Shown here one piece after another: positions 18,043 through 27,113 of a stretch of DNA of 64,000 nucleotides (the stretch's first letter is position 1; every line of letters starts with the position of its first letter). The notes under the pieces are model-generated. The model had not been told where the DNA came from, searched no databases, and saw nothing but the letters and a program-made list of their open reading frames with translations. The translations under genes and the position numbers were made by a program. The stretch spans positions 1 to 64,000 of the forward strand of contig CALXZL010000008.1 in the NCBI GenBank assembly GCA_944393215.1, written 5' to 3'. The DNA comes from an uncultured Alphaproteobacteria bacterium. Lineage in GTDB: Bacteria > Pseudomonadota > Alphaproteobacteria > RF32 > CAG-239.

Positions 18043-18782
18043 ATCTCGTCAAACCCCAAGCCTAAGCGCAAAATTTTATGAGCAGTTTCGGTATATTCCC
18101 CATTATCAAGATGTATAATCGGACCATGAAAAATTTTGGTTGGGGTATGATTGTCTTTTTGCGCACGAATAATGATGCGTTTAGCATTTTGTCCGGCTTT
18201 GGAAAAGAGCGGAATAATTTCGATATGTCCGAGCTTCCCGTGAATACAGGCTAAAATTTCATCAACGGCTTCGGCTCGATTAATCATATAAAAATAAGCA
18301 TGAGGCGCCATCATTTTGATGCAAAAAGCAATCCAGTCTTTCAAAGAAAAATTATGATGATTATGAGCCAAAGCCTTACTCTGATTAGGAGAAGGCATAT
18401 CATCCTGAGCGTAAGGCGGATTAGAGATAACATGATTAAAAAAACAATTTTCAAAAAATTGAAGTTTTTCTTTAATATCACAATTTAAATATTGCAAAAA
18501 ACTATCAAAATGATTTTCTCTGGCACTGAGGTTTGAAAGTTCAACCAGATCCGGTTGCAATTCCACACCAAAAATTTGAGGGCTTTTTTCGACAAATCGA
18601 GAAGCCAGACACAAAGAAATTGCTCCTGTTCCGGAACCCACATCTAAAATACGATCTCCTTTTTTTACCTTAGATACCATGGAAGACAATAAAACGGCAT
18701 CGGTAGAAGCCCGATACCCGTTTATCGGCTGGAATATTTTCACTTTTTTATCCAATAAATAATCTTTAGAAAAATCAACCAT
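18039..18782 (-). CDS. trmN6: tRNA1(Val) A37 N6-methyltransferase-like protein
   Basis: A 247-residue class I SAM-dependent methyltransferase. Motif I is ILDVGSGTGAISL (about residues 45-57), the acidic ribose-binding strand is FGVELQPDLVEL, and the N6-adenine catalytic motif is SNPPY (about 115-119). Overall layout and length match TrmN6/YfiC, which methylates A37 of tRNA1(Val). Its 3' end overlaps the 3' end of the PAS gene by 4 bases in convergent orientation. It follows the Sua5/TsaC gene by 14 bases, so the two tRNA-modification genes are likely one unit. Confidence 0.82.
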   Translation of the reverse strand: MVDFSKDYLLDKKVKIFQPINGYRASTDAVLLSSMVSKVKKGDRILDVGSGTGAISLCLASRFVEKSPQIFGVELQPDLVELSNLSARENHFDSFLQYLNCDIKEKLQFFENCFFNHVISNPPYAQDDMPSPNQSKALAHNHHNFSLKDWIAFCIKMMAPHAYFYMINRAEAVDEILACIHGKLGHIEIIPLFSKAGQNAKRIIIRAQKDNHTPTKIFHGPIIHLDNGEYTETAHKILRLGLGFDEI

Positions 18783-18796
18783 GTGAAGATCCGTAT

Positions 18797-19747
18797 TTAT
18801 TCTTGATAAGAGGCACGTTTAATGCGGTCATTAATAGCCAAACCCAAGTCATTATTGGGAATAGGAGCAATGGCAATACCGCTGAAACCGGGCTGTCTGT
18901 CGGCAAAACGCAAATAAGCGAACAAATTAGCTGCGGCTTCGCGCAAATTGGCACTGGGACTCAAGTTCAAATGAGCCCGAGGCGTATCTCCGAAACCGAT
19001 ATAAAATTCATTGTTCTCGGGTTGAGTCACATTAATGCGTAGGGGTTTCCCCGGAGCATAGTGTTTTAAGAGTTGACCTGGTGCGGAAGGTTTATTGGGA
19101 TCGCCGTGAGAAATGATAATTTTCTCACCGGTATAGTCTTCCAGTTCTTCTTTACTCATCCCTCCGGCACGGAGCATAACCATATCTTTTGTTGTCAGAT
19201 CAATGATAGTTGTTTCCACACCGACGGTACAACGTCCGCCGTCTAGAATCATATCGACTTTGTCTCCAAGGCTGTTATACACATGATGAGCCGTTGTCGG
19301 AGAAATTGTTTTAAATTTATTGGCAGAAGGAGCAGCAATCGGTGTTCCCGATAAACGGATAAGCTCCAAAGCAATGGGATGGTTAGGCATTCTGACGGCA
19401 ATATTCGGCAGACCGGAACAAACCAAATCGAGAGCATGGTTTTTATCTTTTCTTTTCAAAACAAAAGTAAGCGGTCCGGGCCAGAAATGGCGAGCCAAAT
19501 CCATAACACGACTGTCTGTTTGTGCATATTCGGGTAAAAAGTCAATGTCGGCAATATGAGAGATAAGAGGATCAAAAGTCGGTCGTTGTTTGGTCTCAAA
19601 AATATTTGCCACTGCTTTTGTATTATAGACATCTGCGCCCAAGCCATAAACTGTATCGGTCGGAAAAGCGACCAGTCCGCCGTTTTTAATTGTTTCGGCA
19701 GCCTTCTGAATATTTTCTTTACTGTATTCAAAAATATTATCTGTCAT
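18797..19747 (-). CDS. tsaC: Threonylcarbamoyl-AMP synthase, Sua5 type
   Basis: A 316-residue enzyme making L-threonylcarbamoyl-AMP from Thr, bicarbonate and ATP, the first step of t6A37 modification of ANN-decoding tRNAs. The YrdC domain shows GGLVAFPTDTVYGLGADV (residues about 23-40) and the KQRPTFDPLISHI loop. The linker SAPGQLLKHYAP (about 224-235) and the C-terminal Sua5 domain show that this is the long Sua5 form rather than short TsaC. It is followed by trmN6 after 14 bases. Start ATG supported by AGGTTAAAT upstream on the minus strand. Confidence 0.92.
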   Translation of the reverse strand: MTDNIFEYSKENIQKAAETIKNGGLVAFPTDTVYGLGADVYNTKAVANIFETKQRPTFDPLISHIADIDFLPEYAQTDSRVMDLARHFWPGPLTFVLKRKDKNHALDLVCSGLPNIAVRMPNHPIALELIRLSGTPIAAPSANKFKTISPTTAHHVYNSLGDKVDMILDGGRCTVGVETTIIDLTTKDMVMLRAGGMSKEELEDYTGEKIIISHGDPNKPSAPGQLLKHYAPGKPLRINVTQPENNEFYIGFGDTPRAHLNLSPSANLREAAANLFAYLRFADRQPGFSGIAIAPIPNNDLGLAINDRIKRASYQE

Positions 19748-19879
19748 ATTTAACCTTTATGTTTGGAAATAAAATCTTGCTATGTTTTATCATCGAAAAC
19801 GTAAATTTGTCAATTATTTGATAAAAGTATACGTTTTTTTATCATTTTAAAATTATTCTATGAAACAAGGAGAAAAAAG

Positions 19880-20545
19880 ATGCTTGAAATTGTTTTTGAT
19901 GAAGGAAAAGATGCATTATTTATGGGGCAATCCTGTAAAATGCAAAAATTGGAGACGGAAGCAAATCCCACCTGGACACAAGCGCGAAGCTTTGCTCAAA
20001 AAATCATAGAGAATAATGCGGAAGAAAGGGTATTAAAAGTTCAATTTGACAAAGAGAGCAATATTCCGCTGTTTTCTCTGGCATTTTGTGTTGAAGCATA
20101 TGATGAAAAGACCAAACTGGAAACCTTGGTGATAGAAGTAAGTAACAGTAAGGAAATGATAGCTGTTTTTGCTCCTTATGCTGCCTTAAACAATGCCGTA
20201 AGATACATGAGAGATTTGTATCATATGGAAGAAAAAGAAGCCTATGCGGATATAAAACGTTTAGGATATCTTGGATTGCAGGTTAAAGAAGATTATATAA
20301 AAAAACAAATCACGGTCAAATGGCAAGCCGGGGAAAAGCTCAAATATTATAGCGCTCAAACAACAAATGCCGCTTTTGTTTTGGTCGGATTGTTCAAATT
20401 TTGGGCAATAACCAAAGCAGATACGAGTTATATCGGTATAATCGGAAACACGGCAGAAGAGGGCGAAATTATACCGAATTTAAAATCGGAAAATGAAATG
20501 ATAGAATATGTAATAAATCATACGGTGAGAAAAAATGCAAATTGA
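19880..20545 (+). CDS. Hypothetical cytoplasmic protein upstream of M29 aminopeptidase
   Basis: A 221-residue protein without membrane span or signal peptide; I do not recognise a family. It alternates beta strands and helices, with a Trp-containing strand ITVKWQAGEKLKYY and a C-terminal helix. A good ribosome-binding site (AAGGAGAAAAAAG) precedes the ATG. It overlaps the start of the aminopeptidase gene by 11 bases, so the two are co-translated; a joint role is possible but unproven. An inverted repeat with a T run lies in its leader (19796-19840), downstream of a GCTATG-type -10 element. Confidence 0.65.
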   Translation: MLEIVFDEGKDALFMGQSCKMQKLETEANPTWTQARSFAQKIIENNAEERVLKVQFDKESNIPLFSLAFCVEAYDEKTKLETLVIEVSNSKEMIAVFAPYAALNNAVRYMRDLYHMEEKEAYADIKRLGYLGLQVKEDYIKKQITVKWQAGEKLKYYSAQTTNAAFVLVGLFKFWAITKADTSYIGIIGNTAEEGEIIPNLKSENEMIEYVINHTVRKNAN

Positions 20546-21662
20546 TGACAGATTAATAAAAATGGCAGAACAGATTGTAAAAAAATCAATCAAAGCCAAA
20601 AAAGGAGAAAAGGTTTTTATTGAAGGTTTTAGCGATTCGGTAAAAGACTTGTTCAATGAAGTGATAAAACAAGTTACCAAAACAGGAGCGGTTCCTTTTT
20701 GGTACTTTAACGATAATGCTTTTATCAAAAGCTTTATTGATAAAGCATCTAAAGACCAATTACACGAATTTGGCAAAATGCACGCCGAAATTATGAAACA
20801 GTGTGATGCTTATATCGGTATCCGCGGCTATGATGATATGTTCCTGCTTTCAGATGTTTCCGAAAAACAAATGGCGCTTTATCAGCATGAGTTTTATACG
20901 CCGGTACATTTTGACGTGCGGATACCCAAAACGCGTTGGGTTGTGATGCGTTATCCCAACAATACCATGTCGGTATTATCTCGTATGTCAACCAAGTCTT
21001 TTGAAGATTTTTATTTCAAAGCTTGTTTGGTTGATTATGACAAAATGGCAAAAGCCATGCTACCTTTGAAAAAACTTATGGATAAGACCGATAGGGTCAA
21101 AATTATTGCGCCGGATACTCATCTGGAGTTTTCGATTAAAGGTTTGAAAGCAATTTCTTGTGCCGGAAAAATGAATTTACCCGACGGAGAAGTGTATACC
21201 GCACCGGTTAAAGATTCAATCAACGGGGTGATTCAATTTAATACCGATACGGTTTATGAAGGAGAATATTTTTCCAATATTCGCTTAGAGTTCAAAGACG
21301 GAAAAATTGTTAAAGGAACATCTACCGTCAATAATGCCAAGTTTCAAAAGCTTTTGAATTTAGATTCCGGCAGTCGTTATATGGGTGAGTTTGCACTGGG
21401 TGTTAATCCATATATCACTAAGCCGATGCTCGATATTTTGTTTGATGAAAAAATATCGGGTTCGCTTCATATGGCAATCGGAAATTCTTATAATGATGAA
21501 ACTTTTAACGGTAACCGTTCGGCTATTCACTGGGATTTGGTGCTTATTCAAACAGCAGAGAAGGGCGGTGGCGAAATTTGGTTTGATGATAAACTCATCC
21601 GCAAAGACGGCATCTTTATTCCTAAAGAATTGCAGGGGCTTAATCCTGAAAAATTGGCATAA
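20535..21662 (+). CDS. M29 family metallo-aminopeptidase
   Basis: A 375-residue aminopeptidase of family M29 (AmpS/aminopeptidase T type), which removes N-terminal residues with a two-metal site. The first metal-ligand region is NLPDGEVYTAP (about residues 216-226), a second Glu lies in YEGEYF or the following strand, and the His-Asp pair is in SAIHWDLV (about 331-338). The length is slightly under the ~400 residues usual for the family. It starts within the end of the preceding hypothetical gene and ends at a strong hairpin terminator. Confidence 0.88.
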   Translation: MQIDDRLIKMAEQIVKKSIKAKKGEKVFIEGFSDSVKDLFNEVIKQVTKTGAVPFWYFNDNAFIKSFIDKASKDQLHEFGKMHAEIMKQCDAYIGIRGYDDMFLLSDVSEKQMALYQHEFYTPVHFDVRIPKTRWVVMRYPNNTMSVLSRMSTKSFEDFYFKACLVDYDKMAKAMLPLKKLMDKTDRVKIIAPDTHLEFSIKGLKAISCAGKMNLPDGEVYTAPVKDSINGVIQFNTDTVYEGEYFSNIRLEFKDGKIVKGTSTVNNAKFQKLLNLDSGSRYMGEFALGVNPYITKPMLDILFDEKISGSLHMAIGNSYNDETFNGNRSAIHWDLVLIQTAEKGGGEIWFDDKLIRKDGIFIPKELQGLNPEKLA

Positions 21663-21670
21663 ACTAAAAA

Positions 21671-21706
21671 AAGAGAGTTTCACATAAAGAAACTCTCTTT
21701 TTTTTG
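21671..21706. terminator. Bidirectional terminator after aminopeptidase gene
   Basis: The 12-bp stem AAAGAGAGTTTC/GAAACTCTCTTT surrounds a 7-base loop; A run on the left and T run on the right serve the convergent genes. Confidence 0.87.
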
Positions 21707-21714
21707 ATTAACTT

Positions 21715-22299
21715 TTAAAGAGGAAGTTCAGCCAAAAGGCATTTCCCTTTTTCCGTACAAAGATACCAGCGTCGTCCCTGAAAAATAAATTCATCATCTA
21801 GTTGCAAAGGTTCAAAACAAACATTTTTTGAATTGAAGTTAGGCTCCTCTTGGAAAATCGGAATAAATTTTTCATGAGATTTCCAAGCGCAGTTAATAAT
21901 ATTATTCTGTTTGTCTTTTACCAGGCAGAAATGAAAATCTTCATCAGGAAAAATCTGCTCCGGATAAATCTCAGAAGCCACGATTTTCAGAAATACGATA
22001 GTATAATCTTTGGTTGCTCTGTTGTGTTTATAAAGAAACACTTTATTGTTATACATAAAAGCAGATTCATACGGGATGATTTTGCATCCGGTTAAAGAAT
22101 CAAGCTCTGTTTCTTGAAAACGTTTTTTGCTGAACAGGATAGTTCCGTTATTAAAATTTCTCAGTACCCATCCCAATTCATTTTGCGGGGTAAGAACCAA
22201 TGAAACTAAATTAGTCAAAGAGGCTTTGTATTTTTTAGGAACATAAGGTTTAAAAAATTCAAGAGCCAATGAACGTTTAAGAAATAAATTCAAATCCAT
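21715..22299 (-). CDS. Hypothetical protein (orphan, no SD)
   Basis: A 194-residue soluble protein with no recognised domain. It is rich in aromatic residues and beta-strand patterns (LGWVLRNFNNGTILFSKKRF, FIFQGRRWYLCTEKG). No Shine-Dalgarno sequence is present before the ATG; the leader is almost entirely A and T. It is a stand-alone gene with a terminator at its 3' end (shared with the aminopeptidase) and another terminator for the upstream gene before it. It resembles, in organisation only, the other orphan genes in this window. Confidence 0.6.
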   Translation of the reverse strand: MDLNLFLKRSLALEFFKPYVPKKYKASLTNLVSLVLTPQNELGWVLRNFNNGTILFSKKRFQETELDSLTGCKIIPYESAFMYNNKVFLYKHNRATKDYTIVFLKIVASEIYPEQIFPDEDFHFCLVKDKQNNIINCAWKSHEKFIPIFQEEPNFNSKNVCFEPLQLDDEFIFQGRRWYLCTEKGKCLLAELPL

Positions 22300-22380
22300 A
22301 ACTAAAATAAATAATTAAATTAATAAATAAGTAAACTGGAAAGAAAATGTCACAATTTATCAAAAAAATCAAGAATAAAA

Positions 22381-22410
22381 AAAAGAGGAAAATTTTTCCT
22401 CTTTTTTTTG
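22381..22410 (-). terminator. Terminator of the gene at 22430
   Basis: AAAAGAGGAAAA pairs with TTTTCCTCTTTT; on the minus strand it ends in a run of eight T. Confidence 0.75.
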
Positions 22411-22429
22411 TGGCAGATAAAATTCTTTA

Positions 22430-23014
22430 TTATCTATTATTTTGAGTATTTATACGATCATAAATATATTCAATCGTAGCAGTCGCATCATGTTTAATAC
22501 CTTTAGCTTTTCGTTCTGCAATATGCTCATTGAATTTTTTAGCACGACGTGTGGTTTTATCGCGTGAAATAGCTTGTTCCTGACTCTCAACCAGATTAGG
22601 ATCAATGGCAGCCTCACTGCCTTTTAGAACGGTCTCAAAATTATTTTGTGTTATGGTATCAGCATCACGATTGCGTAAAACACTAAATAAATTTTGAGGG
22701 TGATTAGGGTGCAATTTTTCCTCCATATTGCCTTTATGAGCATAATATTCACAAATGGCATCATGAAGTTTTTGAGCTTCTTCCATATTATCTTTATTTA
22801 AAATATCGGAAAATCCTTCGGTCTGAGCCAACGTTTTAACTTGGAAAGCAGCTTCTCTGTTAATGGCACGTTGATAGTGTCCGGGAAGTTTAGAAAATTC
22901 GCTTTCTTTACCGGAATCTTTATCAGAATTGGAAAAATAGAAATTTTTATTAATTATGATTTTGGCTAATTTTTCATCAATTTGCCAAACTTTATTCTCT
23001 TCGATCTCAGTCAT
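22430..23014 (-). CDS. Hypothetical helical protein
   Basis: A 194-residue, hydrophilic, mostly helical protein with no membrane span. Recognisable features are only compositional: a basic C-terminal third (RDKTTRRAKKFNEHIAERKA) and a central acidic/helical part. No family recognised. A weak purine-rich site (GGAGAAATTTT) precedes the ATG. It is a single-gene unit with its own terminator. Its character resembles the soluble proteins of the VirD4 operon, but I find no convincing sequence match, so a link to secretion is not claimed. Confidence 0.6.
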   Translation of the reverse strand: MTEIEENKVWQIDEKLAKIIINKNFYFSNSDKDSGKESEFSKLPGHYQRAINREAAFQVKTLAQTEGFSDILNKDNMEEAQKLHDAICEYYAHKGNMEEKLHPNHPQNLFSVLRNRDADTITQNNFETVLKGSEAAIDPNLVESQEQAISRDKTTRRAKKFNEHIAERKAKGIKHDATATIEYIYDRINTQNNR

Positions 23015-23201
23015 AAAATTTCTCCAAAAAAAATAGAATCAATAAATATAGTCTATAGTCTATTTGTCCCGAGTCCAGAGACATCTGTAGTTTTACACCG
23101 GATTCCCGATGAATATAAAAAGAATATCATATTTATGAGGGTTTGTCAAATTTTGTCTTTTAAAAGGAGGATAGATAAGATGAAATATTACCTAATACAA
23201 A

Positions 23202-23237
23202 AAAACACTCTGACATAAAAGTCAGAGTGTTTTTTTG
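23202..23237. terminator. Terminator of PFOR gene
   Basis: AAAACACTCTGAC pairs with GTCAGAGTGTTTT over a 6-base loop, flanked by A and T runs on both sides, so it works for the PFOR transcript on the minus strand and potentially on the plus strand. Confidence 0.85.
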
Positions 23238-23260
23238 TATCTAATCTAAGTTAAAAGCGA

Positions 23261-26200
23261 TTATTCGGCGGCTTCAACTTTGAATTCGGACATATGCTCT
23301 AAGAGAGAACGTTTTTCATTGACGTTTTCTTGAGCTTTGTTGAGCAAGTGCTCATAACGTTCCGGATTAGCTTTGTTGACAATTTGGAAACGGGTTTCGT
23401 TTGCCATGTAGTCAGACAAAGGTTTAGACGGAGCTTTAGAGTCAAGCATCAACGGAGCTTTACCTTGAGCAATGTTTTCCGGATTGTAACGATACAACGG
23501 CCAAGAACCTGTTTCAACAGCGTCTTTTTGGTGGCTCAAACCATCAGCAAGGTTGAAACCTTGGGCAATACAGTGAGAGTATGCAATGATGATTGACGGA
23601 CCATCATAAGCCTCTGCTTCGTTCATGGCTTTGATAACTTGAGCATCGTTGGCACCAAAGGCAACTTGAGCAACATAAACATTACCATAAGACATGGCAA
23701 TCATGCCCAAATCTTTCTTCGGCAAAGATTTACCGGCAGTGGCAAACTTAGCGGAAGCACCCATCGGGGTAGCTTTAGATTGTTGACCACCGGTGTTGGA
23801 ATATACACCCGTATCCATAACCAAGATGTTGATGTTTTTGCCGGAGGCAATCGCATGATCCAAACCGCCGAAGCCAATATCATAAGCCCAGCCGTCACCA
23901 CCCAAAATCCAGACGGATTTCTTAATCAGGTAGTCAGCCAACTTATCCAAGTGTTTGGCTTCATCGGTGTTAATTCCGGCTAATTTAGCGCGCAATTCTT
24001 TAACATTGTCGCGTTGAGCATCAATTTCAACATCGGTTGATTGCGGGTTGTTCAAGATTTTTTCAACCAATTCGGCACCAATCTTGTCTTTCAAACCTTC
24101 AAGTAAAGATTTGGCAAAAGAGGTTTGTTGGTCGATAGAAAATCTCATACCCAAACCAAATTCGGCATTGTCTTCAAACAAAGAGTTTGCCCAAGCCGGA
24201 CCATGACCTTTTTCATCTTTAGCGTACGGAGTTGTCGGTAAGTTACCGGAGTAAATTGAAGAACAACCGGTTGCGTTGGCAACAACCATGCGGTCGCCAA
24301 ACAATTGGGTCAACAATTTAACATACGGGGTTTCACCACAACCTGCGCAAGCACCGGAGAATTCAAACAAAGGTTGAATCATTTGAGTGGTCTTCGGCAA
24401 GTTTTTAGCAACTTCGGTACGTTTTACATAAGGCAAAGTCGTAAAGAAGTTCCAGCAAGCTTTTTGCTCATCCAAGTGAGATTCAATATGATCCATATTG
24501 ATAGCTTTCTTAGAAGGATCAGCTTTGTTCTTAGCCGGGCAAGCGCTGACGCAGATACCGCAGCCTGTGCAGTCTTCGGGAGACATTTGCCAGATGAATT
24601 GTTTTCCGGCAAATTCTTTTCCTTTGTAAGCGGCAGACTTAAAGCCTTTAGGAGCATTCTTTAATTCTTCTTCGGTTGCAACCTTCATACGGATAACGCC
24701 GTGTGGGCATACCAAAGAGCATTTACCGCATTGGATACAAGTATCCGGATCCCAAACCGGAATTTCGGTTGCGATACAACGTTTTTCGTATTGAGTTGTT
24801 CCTGTCGGCCAGGTACCGTCAACAACTTCTTCAAAAGCAGAAACCGGCAATTCATTACCACGGTCGGCAATGATTTCGGCGGTTACCTTCTTAACAAATT
24901 CAGGAGCATCGGCAGGAACCGGAGCCAAACGATGAACTTTAGAAGTAACGCTTGACGGATATTCAACTTTGTGCAAGTGAGCCAAGGTAGCATCAACGGC
25001 GGCAAAGTTCTTTTGAACAATAGCATCGCCTTTCTTGCTGTAAGTTTTCTTAATTGCATTTTTAATTTGGGCAATAGCTTCATCTTTGGGCAAAATGTTA
25101 GAAATTGCAAAGAAGCAAGCTTGCATAATGGTGTTAATGCGTTGTCCCATACCGGTTTCACGAGCAACGTCAACGGCGTTGATAGTGTAGAAGTTCAATT
25201 TCTTGTTGATGATTTCTTCTTGAACTTCAATCGGTAAATGATCCCAAACTTCTTTTTCGCTGTAAGGAGCGTTCAACAAGAAGGTGGCACCGGGTTTGGC
25301 AATTTTCAAAATATCAACTTTTCTCATGAACGGGAATTGGTGACAAGCAACAAAGTCTGCCTTGTTGATGAGGTAAGCTGATTTAATCGGATTGTCGGAA
25401 AAACGCAAGTGAGAAGTGGTCATAGAACCGGATTTACGAGAGTCGTAAACAAAGTAACCTTGACCATATTTACCGGCGTCTTCGGCAATAATCTTAATGG
25501 AGTTTTTGTTAGCACCAACAGTACCGTCAGCACCCAAGCCGAAGAACACGGCACGAACAACGTCTTTGGGTTCGGTGTCGATAGAATCATCAAACGGCAA
25601 AGATGTTTTGTTCACATCATCGGTGATACCGACGGAGAAACCGTTAATCGGTTTAGCGGCAGCGCCGTTATCAAATACGGCTTTAACCATTCCGGGGGTA
25701 AATTCTTTTGACGACAAACCGTAACGACCGCCGACGATTCTCGGCATAGAAGCCAACTCACCGCGAGCAAAAGCTTGAGTGATAGTGGCAACAACATCCA
25801 AATACAACGGTTCACCGATTGAGCCTGATTCTTTGGTTCTATCCAAAACAGAAATGGTTTTAACGGTTTTGGGCAGAGCTTTTAAGAAAGATTTTTCCGG
25901 GAACGGACGATACAAGTGAACTTTCAATACGCCGAGTTTAGCACCTTGAGCATTGAGGTAAGCAATAGCTTCTTCAGCGGTTTCACCACCGGAACCCATA
26001 ATGACGATAACTTGTTCGGCATCAGCTGCACCGACATAGTCAACAACGTGGTATTGACGACCGGAAATTTTAGCAAACTTGTCCATTTCTTCTTGAACAA
26101 TGCCTTCAACTTTGTGGTAGTAGGGGTTAGCAGCTTCACGACCTTGGAAAAATACGTCAGGGTTTTGAGCTGTACCGCGAATAACCGGAGCTTCAGGACG

Positions 26201-26827
26201 AAGAGCGTGTTTAGCATTGAAGGAATAATCAACACCTTCAAGCATAGCTCTCAAATCATCATCGGAAAGGAGTTTGATTTTTTTGATTTCGTGAGAAGTG
26301 CGGAAACCGTCAAAGAAGTGCATAAACGGCACGCGAGAACGCAAAGTAGAGGTTTGCGCAATGGCGGCAAAGTCATGAGCTTCTTGAACGGAGTTAGAGC
26401 AGAGCATTGCAAAGCCGGTTTGGCGGCAAGACATAACATCGGAGTGGTCGCCAAAAATTGACAATGCGTGATAAGCCAAAGAGCGAGCGGCAACGTGCAT
26501 AACGAACGGAGAGAGCTCGCCGGCAATTTTATACATATTCGGAATCATCAACAACAAACCTTGAGAAGCGGTAAATGTTGTTGTTAAAGCACCGGCTTGA
26601 ATAGAGCCGTGGCAAGCACCGGCGGCACCGGCTTCGGATTGCATTTCCTGAACTTCAGGAATAACGCCCCAAATATTCTTTTGTTTAGCTGCAGACCACG
26701 CATCAGCCCATTCACCCATCGGAGAAGACGGAGTAATCGGGTAAATAACGCAGACTTCATTCATGCGGTGAGCAACGGAAGCGGCAGCTTCGTTACCATC
26801 CATCATTTTCATCTTAACGTCAGACAT
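23261..26827 (-). CDS. nifJ: Pyruvate:ferredoxin (flavodoxin) oxidoreductase
   Basis: A 1188-residue single-chain PFOR, which converts pyruvate and CoA to acetyl-CoA and CO2 while reducing ferredoxin or flavodoxin. All domains are present: the N-terminal TPP/pyrimidine-binding domain (YPITPSSPMGEWAD, about residues 29-42), the CoA-binding domains, a ferredoxin insert with two [4Fe-4S] motifs, CIQCGKCSLVCP (about 694) and CTGCGICVSACP (about 750), and the TPP domain with ACAGCGETPY and GDGWAYDIGFGGLDHA. Normal length for the homodimeric bacterial enzyme. AAGGATTAAAT before ATG supports the start. The enzyme is oxygen-sensitive and marks fermentative or anaerobic metabolism. A hairpin sits in its 5' leader. 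Confidence 0.96.
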   Translation of the reverse strand: MSDVKMKMMDGNEAAASVAHRMNEVCVIYPITPSSPMGEWADAWSAAKQKNIWGVIPEVQEMQSEAGAAGACHGSIQAGALTTTFTASQGLLLMIPNMYKIAGELSPFVMHVAARSLAYHALSIFGDHSDVMSCRQTGFAMLCSNSVQEAHDFAAIAQTSTLRSRVPFMHFFDGFRTSHEIKKIKLLSDDDLRAMLEGVDYSFNAKHALRPEAPVIRGTAQNPDVFFQGREAANPYYHKVEGIVQEEMDKFAKISGRQYHVVDYVGAADAEQVIVIMGSGGETAEEAIAYLNAQGAKLGVLKVHLYRPFPEKSFLKALPKTVKTISVLDRTKESGSIGEPLYLDVVATITQAFARGELASMPRIVGGRYGLSSKEFTPGMVKAVFDNGAAAKPINGFSVGITDDVNKTSLPFDDSIDTEPKDVVRAVFFGLGADGTVGANKNSIKIIAEDAGKYGQGYFVYDSRKSGSMTTSHLRFSDNPIKSAYLINKADFVACHQFPFMRKVDILKIAKPGATFLLNAPYSEKEVWDHLPIEVQEEIINKKLNFYTINAVDVARETGMGQRINTIMQACFFAISNILPKDEAIAQIKNAIKKTYSKKGDAIVQKNFAAVDATLAHLHKVEYPSSVTSKVHRLAPVPADAPEFVKKVTAEIIADRGNELPVSAFEEVVDGTWPTGTTQYEKRCIATEIPVWDPDTCIQCGKCSLVCPHGVIRMKVATEEELKNAPKGFKSAAYKGKEFAGKQFIWQMSPEDCTGCGICVSACPAKNKADPSKKAINMDHIESHLDEQKACWNFFTTLPYVKRTEVAKNLPKTTQMIQPLFEFSGACAGCGETPYVKLLTQLFGDRMVVANATGCSSIYSGNLPTTPYAKDEKGHGPAWANSLFEDNAEFGLGMRFSIDQQTSFAKSLLEGLKDKIGAELVEKILNNPQSTDVEIDAQRDNVKELRAKLAGINTDEAKHLDKLADYLIKKSVWILGGDGWAYDIGFGGLDHAIASGKNINILVMDTGVYSNTGGQQSKATPMGASAKFATAGKSLPKKDLGMIAMSYGNVYVAQVAFGANDAQVIKAMNEAEAYDGPSIIIAYSHCIAQGFNLADGLSHQKDAVETGSWPLYRYNPENIAQGKAPLMLDSKAPSKPLSDYMANETRFQIVNKANPERYEHLLNKAQENVNEKRSLLEHMSEFKVEAAE

Positions 26828-26859
26828 ATTTAATCCTTAGTTTAGAGTTAACATAAATA

Positions 26860-26900
26860 AAGCCGGAGGTAAGACGATTTTATGCCTGATCTGCCGGCTT
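26860..26900 (-). promoter_or_regulatory. Hairpin in the 5' leader of PFOR
   Basis: On the minus strand AAGCCGG and CCGGCTT form a 7-bp stem, extended after a 6-base bulge by AGG/CCT. It ends about 33 bases before the PFOR start codon and is followed by a short U-rich stretch (TTTATTTA). It may be an attenuator or a small-RNA terminator. Confidence 0.4.
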
Positions 26901-27113
26901 CGGGTTTAAATTTTTAATAGAGTCGTTCTATATGCGCGTTTTATATCACGGAAGTTTTCAAAAATCTATCAAAAAATACAATTTAATCAGCGTATTTTTG
27001 GGTTTAGATAAAACAAAACAAGGGGAAGAAGATATTTTTATTGATAAGTGATAAGAATTGTGCTAAAGCGGAGGACATATTTTGTATAATTATTCACAAT
27101 TAAATAAAAAATT

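Noticed and set aside
25916-26461. Open frames of 180 codons opposite PFOR
   Set aside because: They are shadows of the strongly coding PFOR strand, with no ribosome-binding site or family similarity.
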